From NCBI RefSeq assembly GCF_002105155.1, contig NW_019029013.1:62001-126000 (forward strand): a DNA stretch of 64,000 nt. The letters are read 5' to 3'. Shown piece by piece: positions 49,201 to 61,900 of this stretch (positions are counted from its first letter, which is position 1; each line of letters opens with the position of its first letter). The notes beneath the pieces were generated by a model that made no database searches, was not told the DNA's origin, and worked only from the letters and a program-made list of their open reading frames with translations. Source of the stretch: Lobosporangium transversale. Its lineage: Eukaryota; Mortierellomycota; Mortierellomycetes; Mortierellales; Mortierellaceae. Made by a program: the position numbers and the translations under genes.

Positions 49201-50887
49201 CTTCTGGATCATCATCCAATTCCTCCGTCTTCTTTGTCCGGAACTCATTCTCGATTCCACGCAGTTCTGGTAATAACATAAAGTCTGTAATGCGACGAAC
49301 AGATACACGAGTTTCCGCAATGGTTTCGAGAGCTCTTGGAAAGAATGCTGTCATAGTTAGACGCATTACGTTAAAGAGAGTGAGTGATACAAAGATCTTG
49401 TCCGGGGTCAGAGTCTCGCCTTGTAGCCAGAACGTGACAAAGACAAAGAGTGCGGTCAATGGTAGAAAGAAGAAGTAGATGGCCATATTGCTTGCTCTCA
49501 TCAAGTTAGCTTTCCAAATGTATTTAAGCTCCAGCGATCGAAGCATCAAAATTTTTTCCTGAAAGGGTACCTCCCAAGCACAGAGTTTGACAAGCTCAAT
49601 GCCCTGGAAAACATCGGATAGGGTCCTGATACGGTCATCACGGGCATCAACTGTTTTGATGCGAATGCGGGCAAACTGGCGTGAGAAGTATGTCTGGATT
49701 GGCACCAAGATAGCAAAGACCAGTAATCCTGATAGACAGGCAACATTGATTTCTCTCCAGAGGAAATACATGACAACTGCCATCTCAATTGGGCCAATGA
49801 TAGCATACAACATAAATGGTGTAGCGTTTTCAAAAGGTTGAACGTCTGTCTTGCCAGATAAAAAGAGAATATCAGTAAACAAGGTTTGAAATGAAGTATT
49901 GACAAACAAACGAAAAAACTTGTTGTCACTGTCTTTATACCATTAGAAATTAAGTTGACGACAGTTCCTGTTGCAATAGAGCTGGAGGTAGAGAGGGTAA
50001 GGCACTTGCGATACATGAGTGAGATCAAACTTTGTCTAATCCAGAGTCCTGTACGCATTGTTGGAAAGAAGTAATGATGATGCATGGTTCCATGAAAAAG
50101 GGTAACAAGGAATAGACCAATAGCATAGGCCATTCCTTCACCCATCGACATATTTGGGTCATCAAAGAAACGGATCACAAATCTGATACAAAGAAAAGAA
50201 AAGAGAGCAGAATAAAAGAAAAAGTGGTTAGAACTCGCTTGATCGACTATGGGTAATCTGAACGGTTAATACTATTCGTGCAGCTTTTTTTTTTTTCTCT
50301 TACCCCATGAGAATGGCCTCGCCGATCTTGCAGGCACTTTCGATGAAACCAGTGAAGATGGACAAACTGAAATAGAAACCAAAGCATCGCCAAAGAACTA
50401 GATATAGATTAGGCCTCTTTGGTTTTGTTCCTTTTGCTTTTGCCTTGGCTTCGTTCTTTTCAACTTCTTTGGTCCATTCTTGCAGCAGCTTGTCAGTAAT
50501 CCTCTTGACATGATCATTTTTAGAAAGCTGGTCTAAATCTGTTTCGACAATAGTTTGGCTCTATGATTGTAAAAATTGTGCAATTCATTATGAGTAACGT
50601 ATTCAGCTATGTGATGATGTAGGAGTTGTGGAGAAAGGGGAGTGGGAAAATCCAAAAAATCGTTCCGAGAGGCCAAGTGTGGATCAAAGGAGAAAAGCGA
50701 CGTTGGGAAAAAGAATGTAATTTTATCTATTTCAAGTTTCAGTGCATATATTTCTTTTGTTTTTCTCCAAAGACAGGGATGAACTTACCCATCCCTTGAT
50801 GAGCAATGGTTGAATCCAGCTGAATGAGAAGTAGGACAATGGGTTGCAATTCTCAATGCCAGCAGGAGGGTGCTTAGATTCTGTCAT
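46226..50887 (-). CDS. ABCC-family (MRP-type) ABC transporter, short form
   Basis: Exons 50887-50789, 50560-50304, 50182-49941 and 49845-46226 join in phase to give 1405 aa. The order is TMD1-NBD1-TMD2-NBD2. The N-terminus (NPLSYFSFSWIQPLLIKGW) is that of MRP4-like transporters lacking the extra TMD0. NBD1 has Walker A GPVGCGKSS (about 505), signature LSGGQRARVSLARA (about 598) and Walker B VYILDDPLSAVD (about 618). NBD2 has GRTGAGKSS (about 1153), the divergent signature FSIGERQLLSLARA (about 1263) and IIVMDEATANVD (about 1283). The Asp in place of Glu after Walker B of NBD1, and the intact NBD2, are typical of ABCC asymmetry. Likely an exporter of organic anions or conjugates at the plasma or vacuolar membrane; the substrate cannot be told from sequence. 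The final exon carries 86% of the protein. The linker after NBD1 is highly charged. Confidence 0.95.
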
Positions 50888-52366
50888 TGTGTATATATGA
50901 ATGTGCGAATGTTTTTTTTTTTTTTTTTTTGTTTTTTGTTTTTTGTTTTTTGTTTTTTAATAAGCTATCCAGTGAAGACTTCACAGGAATAAAAATTAAT
51001 GTAATGAAGAGGAGAGGAGAAAATAGTCAATGCTGTAGTGAAGAGAAAGTTGTAAACGCAGTTGCGCAGAATGCCTGAAGATTGTACTGTAATTTGACAC
51101 AAAGGCACAGTCAAGCAAAACAACAAAACAGAAAAAAAAAAAAAAACGACCAGTAATATGAGAGGGGTCCCAGATCGGGGTCTTTTATACATTTAAAGAA
51201 GGAAAAAAGTGGGGCCTACTTTTTTTTTGGGCTGTTCAACAGAACACGCCAGACTGAACAACTTCCAACTCCGGCTATTAACACAAAATAAAAAAAGTAA
51301 AAAAATCTTGCATGCTTCCGCCCCCTCCCTTTATACAACCACGATGTGCAGGGGAGGAGGAAGAGGAAAGATATGACTGCAAACGTTTGCCGGACCCACC
51401 GATCACCAATCGCATTCATTTTTGGGGCCAAATGATGATCATTCTCTCCATTTTTTTTTTCAGACCAAGCTCCTGTAAACTACAAGGACGAGTAATGAAA
51501 TCCTTACTAATTCCCATGGTCTGATGTGATATTGGTGCAATAGAATGCCTCCAACACTTGCATTCATCAACTTCGCCCTTGGACTCTGTTTGTCTGTGTT
51601 TGAAATTTCTAAAAAAGCACTTTGCCGAATAAGGTTGATGTTTTTTTGTAACACAAGCTCCAAATTCACGACATGAACATGTACATGTACAAAAGTAATG
51701 AAATCCCTGCCTTCTTTGGTGTCCATTTCAATTCGTACTCCTCCCATTCTCATCCTTTGATATCACAGCATCAATGGCAAAATCAAAACACCCTCCTCTA
51801 CTTCCTTATTGAGCTTCATTCTTTTTCTTTCTTCTCTACCCTTACCTAATTCTCTTTCCCACATTCCCAGAAAGGCAGAGAAGATGAGAAACTTATCCAT
51901 CCCGTCCGCTTAGATGCTGCGCATTGGATCAGCAGCTCAAGACGTTCATAATCTTATACATTTATACTTTGAATTCAGGCTAAGCGTTTAGGTCACACAG
52001 AGGTCTGACAAGACACTATTCCGATAATGGGTCATTGTGACAACAGAATGGAAGTATCAAAACTTTTTTTTTTAAAAAAAGTTCCTTTCCACACGGTCAA
52101 ACTTGATGAACGATATACGGACTCATTCCACACGCGTTTATGGAAGGCTGTACAAATCATCTTTTGTATTGATATCTCTTTCCGTAGTAGTAGTAATGAT
52201 CATGCCAACAAAATGTTTATCATCTTGACAAAAATCAATTCCCTGCCCATAACATAATGTAACCTCCATAGGATAAACATTTGTGATAAAATGACTGGCT
52301 CAAATGAAGTTTGATTAATCCTTATTCATATTATTCTAAAGTAGGCAAATGACATGCGTACATGTA
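50888..52366. other. Upstream region of the ABC transporter gene
   Basis: No gene seen. Immediately upstream of the ABC start the + strand has about 20 T (from 50911) and a TTTTTTG repeat (50930-50959). The short frame at 51753-51460 on the - strand has no recognisable domain. Confidence 0.5.
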
Positions 52367-52773
52367 CAGTCGAAAGTGGATTTTATGGTCAAATGTATAG
52401 AATGAATTAACCTCCACAAAAAATGTACATATTTTAAAACTTAAGAATTAGAGCCACAAATGTTGGCGCACATGACACGAAGCAGTTTATATGCCTATAT
52501 CCCCTCAAAAGGCCATAATATCGTTTGGATTTCTTCAAGTCCATGTTTGGTGTATGTTTTATCCTTAGAAGAGAGCAAAAGGATGGTAGACCTCTTTTTT
52601 TTTTTTTTCGTTTCTTCACTTCATCTGAGAACGGCCGAATCTTTTTGGTTATGGTGTGCGTCAATAAATGTGGCTCTAATTCTCACGTTTTAAAATATAC
52701 TTTGTGGAGGTCAATTCATTCATTTTACAGCCAATTTCACTATGAATTTGGCCGTAAAATCCACTTTTGACTG
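52367..52773. mobile_element. Tc1/mariner-type MITE
   Basis: A 407-bp element flanked by TA (52365-52366 and 52774-52775). Both ends begin CAGT and continue into inverted arms of about 110 bp: CAGTCGAAAGTGGATTTTA on the left and CAGTCAAAAGTGGATTTTA on the right read inward. Further matched blocks include ACCTCCACAAA, ATTTTAAAAC and GAATTAGAGCCACA. The TA duplication and CAGT termini are hallmarks of the Tc1/mariner superfamily. There is no transposase, so it is non-autonomous. The right arm carries an extra roughly 20-bp segment that makes a second small palindrome (52723-52760). Confidence 0.88.
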
Positions 52774-52829
52774 TATTTTTAAGACGTATAACTCTTAAGG
52801 AGAGGACCCTCATCAGCAGTTTCATCTAC

Positions 52830-53340
52830 TCTTTCTTCTCTTCAATCTATTCTCAAGCACTCGTTTAACTCTCAGGATAGGATCTTGAAGAAGAGCATGG
52901 ACGATAATTAAGATTATAAACTCAGTATTTCTTCAGACTATCATATCGTGGATGCGCACAGTCATATGCTCTCGCCAACAAAGAGGCGTCTTCAGGTGCG
53001 GAGGCAGGATTCTAGAGTTGATCGCTTGACGCCAACTGGAGGAACGGATCGAGATGCTGATAGTACTACCAAAGATGTTGCAGAGCTGGATCCCAGTATC
53101 GATCTTCAGGATTCGTACATACCCATGGAATGCTGCAGTGGTGCAAAGCTATATTGACCATGACGATGAGGGGTAAAGAATGGAGACTATTTACGACTCT
53201 ACAATTGATAAGGACAAGGCCTGCGTCAATCAAAGCTATATAAACTCCATCCATCAAGATAAATGTAACGCACCATAGTTCACGGTGGTGATCTTTAAAG
53301 ACACGTCGGGCTACGTTATGAAAACAAACATCTCACTCCA
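52830..53340 (+). pseudogene. Decayed coding relic, family unknown
   Basis: One + frame stays open from about 52830 to 53157 except for a TAA at 52909. Its composition looks coding (mixed, charged residues: SDYHIVDAHSHMLSPTKRR, then a Thr/Asp-rich part). Downstream the apparent coding signal moves to another frame (TIDKDKACVNQSYINSIHQD) with two stops before 53340. This looks like a frameshifted gene fragment stranded between the MITE and the monooxygenase gene. I cannot name the parent. Chance open frames are the alternative. Confidence 0.3.
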
Positions 53341-53623
53341 CTAAATATGTTTGTATCTGCTTTGTCGATTCCGTATTCCTTTTCTTTGGTTTTTATATTA
53401 AAATGACCACACTTTTCACCTTGATAGTCAATTGCCTTATATCACTCATCGCTCGTAGCAGACAAATTACTCCAATGCTGATGGAAGACTGTAGCTCATC
53501 AAATTTAATTCCTTTCCTTCATCACAGTAGTATTTGATGATTTGATCTGTTCGTTTTAATGGGCATGAAGTGCAAATATGATGTTTTAAATTGGTGACCA
53601 GCAACAATTGGATAAAAAAAGAG

Positions 53624-53849
53624 TTAACTTCTGCCCGCTCGGACAGATCCACGATCCGGTACAGCAGGCAGGAAAGATAGAATGGGGCGTGATGCTTGTG
53701 CGCGATCGGCTGTCATTTGATATAACCAACGAGGCATGAACCGAAACGTGCATGCTCGAAGGACATCCATAAAAACACCCTGTATGATATATCCATGTGC
53801 AATTTTATATCAATCAGCAGCAAAGGAAGGTTAATAGTGGCCCTCCACG

Positions 53850-53884
<35 letters not shown>

Positions 53885-55473
53885 ATATATAATTTGACGC
53901 CACTACACCGTAGTGCTATGTCTTCTTACCTTACTACTAAAGATGGCTCCTCCTTGCCGTGAGGCTGTTATGGCTGCTTGTGCAATTGGATAACGCTTCT
54001 CTCGGTACAATTGGAGGGCTTGAGAGATGTCTTTGGCTGCGGTCGAAGGTAGTGTGTGTAGTATTTCCACAAGTGCGACTGCATCCAAAATCGCTTGTGT
54101 TGCGCCCTGGCCGCCTAGCATGATGAATTTATGGAGTAAGGACAAAGGTATATGGGAAGTATTTTTAGTGTTAGTGGTCTTATCTGGTATAAGCGCTCAA
54201 TGGATGGCGCTGGGATGCTTTAAAGGTTATTCATCCTAACTTACCGAAAGGGACGACTTTATGGCATGCTACCAAACATCAGCGACACCATTTTTTAGAA
54301 ACATATGTATATATTGACGAGAGGAGAACCCGAGTTAGCTAATCTCAGTACTTCCTATGCTTCAAGCGTTTCATTTTTTGACATCAAGTTTTAGATACAT
54401 AGGAAGCAAAATTGCATTATTACCATCTCCTAATAATACAACTCGGTTAGAATGCCAGGTTTCAAACATTTTGTCCTCGAGCATAACTTTTGAAATGACA
54501 TCCTTGGGTGTCTGACTAAGCAAATCTTCAACTGTTCCATTATGGTATGGTGACCTAAACCCCTGAAGATGTCTTTGGATTAATGACTTGTTTTGCTTTT
54601 GTTTCTTGTTCTCATCCCTATTCCCTCAGACAATATTCATAGGGCTTACTCGGACTTTATTACAAAGCTCCTCGGCAGCATCCTCAGGTCCCCATTCTGG
54701 GAAAATGAAGTTCTCTTCGGGTGGGTTCTCATGACTTCCTTTTCCTCTTTGAAATATGGATCCAGATCCAGATCGTTGCTGCTGATATTGCTGTTGATGC
54801 TGACTCCGACCGTGATACTGACGCTGCCCTGAAAAAGCTTTTGCGTTAATCATCCAGGAGATACAGTTGTTTTTAAGCGGCATCAACCAAACAGAATATG
54901 AGTAATCCTTAGCAAGAATCACTTCAAATTCACATAAAGGCTCTTTAAGCGCAGGATATAACTCTGGATCTAGTGGCCTAGTCACTCCAACTAGCTGGTA
55001 TGTATGAATGTCGGGAGAAAAATGAGAATATTATACAGCATTTTGAGTATATATAGGTTAGCATGGGATGTAATAATAATCAAAGCAATATATGTTCACA
55101 TCAAAAAATAGACAATTGTAGGGCAAGAAGGTCGCTCCAAGTTTATATAGAGAATTTCATCAGAACGTACACAATGTTGATCAAACCGAAAGGGTGCAAA
55201 GTCTGCTTCAGGAACAGTAATGCCTTCGGCCTGCATGTTCTGGTATAAGCGTTGCCTGACAGTCGAATATGCACCATCACATCCAATGACGAGGTCAGCC
55301 TTATACTCGCTTTAATACATAAATATGGAAGGAAGTCAGTAAACAATAGGAATTAAAAAGATGAAAAAATGATGGGCTTTGTTCAGTATGTCTATGGTCG
55401 CGTGGCTTTTTGAAGGCCACGTTGTTGTCATTGTTTGATGATACTGCTATTATCCTGTTTTTCATATTAATAT

Positions 55474-55508
<35 letters not shown>

Positions 55509-56381
55509 ATACCTGTCATCAGAACAGTAAACAGAAACTGAGCCTGAATGAATGGACCTTGGTCGGTCACCAACATGGTCTGCGTGTTCAATCACCCGAA
55601 GGACCTTCTTGCCCATCTTGATCTTATGCGGTGCAACTCTCGACAGAAGCACCTTCATCAGATCTGGACGTGCTAAAATCTTTTTTGTTTGTTTGTTTGT
55701 TTGTTTGTTTACATGTTTAAAAAATGAAAGAGTGAATCAGATCAGTTGCCAAGGATACGGTACATTCTTGTGTATTATGAATAAGGGGCATGAAAGAAGA
55801 TGGACAAAAAGAAAAAAGGGATGCCGCGAAGATGGTCATGGCGGTTTTTGTTGATTCAAGTGAATATGAAAAAACAAACATAAAATAACAAACAGGAGCA
55901 GAAAAAAACTTATTTACCTCGTTATAGTAACTACATGGCGTAAGCGATGGGAGACATTAGAGTAGGATAGAGAGCCAAAATAGTCAACAAAATGGAGGAA
56001 ACAAGCATGAAGGAAGCAATACGGATCATCTGTGATTCTGTAAAAAAAAGTAGCCAAAACTTTTGTTGTTTACCCATATCGCGACTTTGAAAAATCTCCT
56101 TCAATGACGCCTATTTTCTTGCCGTCTGCCATCGTCACATTGGTTCGACTGAACTCTTTACTGAGTCGATGTAGATCCTCATAAACCCCAATTTGCTCAA
56201 GCACGCGAAGCACGACAGGTGAAAGTGCGATCGCACTCCCCATGAACCCATGAGCTATCCTTTTCTCCAGTATGATATAATCGATCCCAGCATGATCCAA
56301 CATTATAGCTGTCACTAATCCGCCGATCCCGCAACCCACAATGATCACTTTAAGTGACTTGGATGTTATTGTTGATACCAT
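53624..56381 (-). CDS. FAD-dependent monooxygenase (PHBH / FAD_binding_3 type)
   Basis: Nine phase-consistent exons on the - strand: 56381-56074, 55930-55918, 55679-55513, 55309-55171, 54994-54650, 54562-54424, 54268-54245, 54114-53930 and 53779-53624, giving 491 aa. Group A flavin hydroxylase motifs are present: GxGxxG dinucleotide fold VIIVGCGIGG (12-21) with Glu39 after the second strand, the DG motif GCDGAYS (172-178), and the GD motif LLGDACHKVVPFGGQG (367-382). The family uses NAD(P)H and O2 to hydroxylate or epoxidise organic substrates; the substrate is unknown. Two exons are tiny (13 nt, YYNE; 24 nt, CHKVVPF) and needed for the motifs. Exon 5 carries a Gln/Ser-rich insertion (about 264-288) between conserved segments. 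The acceptor of exon 3 follows an A/C-rich rather than T-rich tract, the weakest join. No membrane anchor is evident. Confidence 0.88.
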
Positions 56382-58903
56382 CTTTTTTTTTTTTTTTTTC
56401 TTTTCTCGGGTTGGAGACAAATCAAGTGAATTTCAAGCTGCTGGAGTGAAAAAATATTAAAAACCAGAAAGGAAATGAATGATGAATTTGAAACGAGTTA
56501 CATTCAGTAAAAAGGAATGGGGATTCTTTTTTTTTTTTTTTTTTTTTTTTTTTGCCTCTACGGGTAGTTCAAAATAGGACAGAAGTGGCACAACCTGCTA
56601 GACAGCGTGTCTAATGTTGGCTGAACATTCATTTAGAGCACGTTCATGTAGGAAGGAGCCTAAATGCAATAAAAATGATAGGTTCTTGTCTGTTTTCTAA
56701 CCAGAGGCATTGTGGCACAAAGCCGAAAGCAAATTAGGATTCTGATTCTGGGTGTGATTCATAATAAATGTTCCTGAAACTGACAAGAGCATCCTCACTA
56801 TTTTTTCAATTTGATGTTTCATGCTCTCTTGTCTCGCGCTTTCTGGCGCCTCACCATGTACATGTATAAATATATTCATGAAACTCTGCTTGTGACCAAT
56901 TATGACTTGGCATTAGAATCAAATCAGGTGATATGAGTGGTGACGCCAATTGAGCTCTGAATAATGGGTCAGGAGATCGTTGATTGGTTCTCTGAGAACA
57001 AACGCGTAGCATGTAGATATAAATGTTAGTTGATCTGAAATTCGAGTATTTTTTTTTATACCAGACATTGTTCCGTTCAAGCAGGAAGCAAATTCGGCTT
57101 GTTTGCATTTACGAAAAATGCATTGATGCATGTCTAAACATCACTGAATACATTTATTTATATATATATACCATCGGGACAGGACTAAAGCTGCAGAAGC
57201 GTTAACAATAACAGCATCAACCCGATGGATATAGATGGAAAAGATCAACAAAAAAAAAAAAATGATAGAAAAGATAATACGAGACGCGTACAGCCTTTGT
57301 CCATTCAGGAATGCTTATAATAGACACTGTTGTGCTTGCGAAAAAGGGCTCTGAATTAGAGTTTTCTGTAAAAGGTACATGTACACTTGTTCTGGATCCA
57401 AAAAAACGCTCTTGTTTTTTATAGAAAAAAGGGTCTACATTTTGGCCTGTTGTTTTAGACTGCCTTGACTTCATGCAGCAGCTTTCAACACCTCCATGGA
57501 AGGAGTTGGATAAAAAAGAACAGTGTATATATGCATATATATAATATATTTATATATCAGAAGTCTCAAGCTTTTTTGCTATTTTTTTTTTTTTTTTTTT
57601 TTTGTTTTGTTCTTTAGTATCAATAGGACAAATACATCTCCCCAGCGGTCCTCCAAAACAAATCGGCGTACACAATAGATCGAGCTCTTTTAATAACACC
57701 CAGAAGCTGGTGGTACCATGAAATAAAATTTAAAGTCTACAAAATGGTATATAAAACCATGGTTCATTATTTATGTATAGCCCGCTGATTATTTTCCTCA
57801 TGTAAACCACAAAGCAATTATTTGATATTTTAAATGTGGTTAAATGTACCTGTGCACGCGTTATATCAAGCTGAGGCAAGAGTGTTTTATGTGGAGACTT
57901 TCGCCGTTACTCTAACAACAGCAGTTGACTGTTTGAATGATTGAAGGTCTTTTTATTTATTTATTTATTTTATTGCGGGTATATGTATTAAGGCCGGGCA
58001 AATTGTGTTTTGCTCCGGGTTCATAATAAGCGCTCTAGAAAAGTAGCTTCCAGAATAACTATGTCAAAAAAAAAAAAAAAAAAAAAAAAAAAAGATGAGC
58101 AAACGGACAGCCTTTTCCTTCACGTATAAACATAATATATATTATATATGTATGTAAGTATCCAATTATGTACTCCACAAGATATCTTGATGGAAAATGC
58201 CTAGCCAAAGGTTCTTCTTCCTTGAACATCGTTTTCAATTGTTTGGATGATGTACCATGTCAGTGAAAGTGCGAGTTCTCATTCGTTGACTGGCTACTGC
58301 AAAAAAAAAAAAAAAAGGGTGTATTTTTGTTAGTGTCATCAACAGCTTTACATACTGATATACTCTAGCTCATGATACTATTGTTGGCGACCAAACATCC
58401 AAATTTCCATCACTATCACGTCAATCAATAATCTTTTCCATCTCGCGTGTTCTTTATGATTTACATGAATATATTACAACTACAAAACTCTATTTGTTTG
58501 GTGTTTTTTGTTTACTTTTTGAAGGCTAGTGAGAGCAAACATTAGGGAAGTCGTACAAAGACCACAAAGGAATTGCTTCTTCTTCTCCCAGCAGGACAAG
58601 ATTAAACAAATCTATTGTATTGACAAATAACAAAACATTTATGGTCATCCATTGCTGGGACTTTCTACATGTACCATGTGGTATATATTTATAAAGATTG
58701 ACTACACTAGACTAAATTAGATGCTTACACACAACGCAAATGACCTCTTCAACACGGAATATTTACAAAAAAAAATGGTCATCCGTCACATCGTTGCCAC
58801 ACTTTATTCATCGCGACATCACTGCCAGTTGATCCATTAGATCAGTTTTTGTGGAGAATTGAAAAGCTACACGTTTTATATATTTTTATAATGTCATCCC
58901 TTT

Positions 58904-58909
58904 CCCCCC

Positions 58910-58941
<32 letters not shown>
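58904..58941 (+). repeat. C14-T24 composite homopolymer
   Basis: Fourteen C directly followed by 24 T. It is the only long C run in the window; all other long runs are A or T. Confidence 0.9.
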
Positions 58942-61900
58942 GCTTGATACTTCAAAGAAAAGTGAATGATTCGATCATCAACAATAATTATGGCGGCGGT
59001 GACAAGGTTGGGGAAAGTTTCTTTTTTCTGCTTCGGCTTTTCTGACAGCCTATAGTTTTCTTTTATTTTATTTTGTCTCGCATGCATGCAATGCAATGCA
59101 GGATTTTAACCACCTGACTGAAAAACCTTCAACCCCACTATTTTTTTTTTTTTTATTTGCGCAGATGACGAAAAGGATTATTATTGGGCTTGAGGAGAAA
59201 ACACAACAAAATCCCGATCCTTGATCGTCGAATTGCTCAATTAAAAAAAATAAAATAAAATAAAAAAAATAACGATCATATATATAGTACCCTTCTCTCA
59301 CTTCTTACCAAGTATAGGAAACAGGAGAGAATAGAGGGGTGAGTGAGGATGGAGAGGATGTTGGTGGCGAAGCAATGGACGCATTCTTTAATTTGCTTTT
59401 ATTCTTTAAGACAAAAAAAAAGGGCAAGGAAGAGCGAAAGACTCCGAATACGGGCAGAATAAACGTTGAGACTCATGCAGCATACCTCCTTGGACACGGG
59501 GCAAGACCTTTGCCATATTCCTCTTTCCGATTTTCTCCTCCTACATTTGTGGAGAACAATGTTCATAACACGTAACGCGTGTGGGAAATTGTGAAGTTGT
59601 CGGGAAAGGGGGGTAAGGAGAATAAGTAAACGGACCACCAAAAATATAAAAAAAAAAAAAACATTACACAAATGGCCCTCATCGATTAACGACCACATTA
59701 AACATTGGTTGTTGTTCAGCCTACAACTACAGACTTAAAATTTGTACAGAGCCAAGAACTTCCACACCACAGATCAAGAAGACATTTATGACGCATTATC
59801 CCCTTCGGAAAACAAACAATGTAGAGCAAAAAATTTTCATTTATATACAGTTTTGCCCTTGATCGAGTAATATTTTTGTGTCTATAGAACAAGCGCATAT
59901 TTTTCAAGGGTCCCTGAATGCCAACCTTTTTTCACTTTGTTATAACGTTGTTCCTTCGTGTGTGGGAGAATGATTCAAGAACAAAAAAAAAGGGGAAGTG
60001 CCTTGGCAATAAGGACTTTTTGTAGTTTGAGATCTAAGGTTTCCGTTGGACACTTTATTTTTTTTATTTTTTATATTTTATATTTTATATATATTTTTTT
60101 TTTATTTTTTTATTTTTATTTTATTTTTCCCGTAGTATTACGCCCGATCCCACTAAATGTTTCTACAAGAAATAAAATGCGCCAAATGTTCTGTGTCTAT
60201 TATAGTCCTATAATGCTTCTTCCTCCACAACTCAACTGTATACCGCTACGATGCTTACGGTGAGCCATTGGATCATAGTATGGTAGCCTAGACCATGTTT
60301 TACTCCAACGGAACATTATAAATTAAGTGAAAAAAAAAAAAAAAAAAAAAAAAAAAACAAGTACGCACATACACTGGCGTAAAGAAAATAATAAAATGGA
60401 GAAAGAAAAAGGTGTAGGGATCTGAGCCATGCGCTCAACACATCAAACACGTTATTACAAACCCATGATGAGCGGGAGCTGTAATTTTTTATGAAGTGGC
60501 TTACTACCCATTACTTATTAGGATATTGGTGTTACAATGAGCCTTTCATCATTGGTTTTTCTTAGATGTGGATGTGTATAGATTGTGTGCAACAACTATT
60601 GAACCAAGTCTGACGACTTGTGGAAATACAGTGTTCTGTCTTGGCTTTCCAATGTTGTTCATAGTTACGCTACAAGGCAAGATCTTTATTTGAAAACAAG
60701 CATTGAAAACTTTTGAGCGCCTTGGTCGCTTTTTTCCCTTTTGTTTGTTGGGGTGAGGTTGATTGACAACAAAAAAAGGAGTTTGTGTGAGGATGTCGAT
60801 ACAATAAAGGGAGATCCGTGAACGCTGGGAATGAAAAAAGGCATAAGAAGGGCAAGGTGGTTCTTGGCTCAAGGACCCAACCTTGTTTCTAGCAACTGCA
60901 ATATATGCGACATAGTAAAAAAAAATAAAAGTTCAACGCGCTTTGATCTATAAACGTCTGAAAAAGCTCGAAACAGAATAGTTGTTTTGTAAAATAATAA
61001 ACTCGGAGGAACCGAGTTGTGGGCGTGTGAAGAAATTCCTTTTGTCCTCACAAAAATGAAATATATAGAAAGCTGCGAGAGTGGTATATAGTGGAATAAT
61101 AAAGTATACATATACATATCAATGGTAGCAGTACAATGACCGTATAAGCATTTATATACATAAAAGGAAGGCAATATGCAAATGATAGTTCTATCCTGCA
61201 CCAGAACCGGGGCAATTAGGCACCACTACCCTTTTTTATTGCTTTTTTGTGTTTAATACTGTATGGATCAGACAAACGCTTTTTTTTCTCCACACATCCA
61301 CATAGTATAAATATATATATATAATATACATTTATGCAACTGAATATTGACCAAGAGGGTTGCATGCTCCATATCCCGAAGCCCATATCTGTGCTGATCT
61401 CATTTAAAACGGGTATCAATAGGCTAAAGTATTCAAGGTATGATATATATATATATATATATATTATAACGTGGGCTGAGAATGATGAACCCCATCGTCC
61501 ATCTTATTGGAATACTGGTCGGACTAGATCACTGCACCCCTCACCAATCCAAGGTTATTGTTGCGCATATCCCTCGCGTCCTTTCATCCATAATTGTTCT
61601 GAACCCCTCCTAACGTGCCTCGACTTTTTTTTTTTTTTTTTTTTTTTTTTTCCTCTCCACAACAGCAACAACAATAATAGCAATGGCCCTTTTTTTTCTC
61701 CAATCTCCTTTTTCTTGTACGCTCTACAGATCAGAAAAAAAGACTTTTCGACCATAACAAGAAAGTTTTGTCCGGAATAGTTTACATGCTCTTTTTTAAT
61801 GAATACATAGATGTCAGCAATTGAGGATTGTTGGAATTGTTGATGGAAGGAAGAACAGATATATATATATGTGTAGCACATAGATATGTATACAGTACGA

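Noticed and set aside
53903-53929. Alternative monooxygenase C-terminus ending VRRHSTTV by reading through the donor
   Set aside because: A GTAAGA donor at 53929 joins in phase to a 51-residue exon (53779-53624) that looks like the normal family C-terminus.
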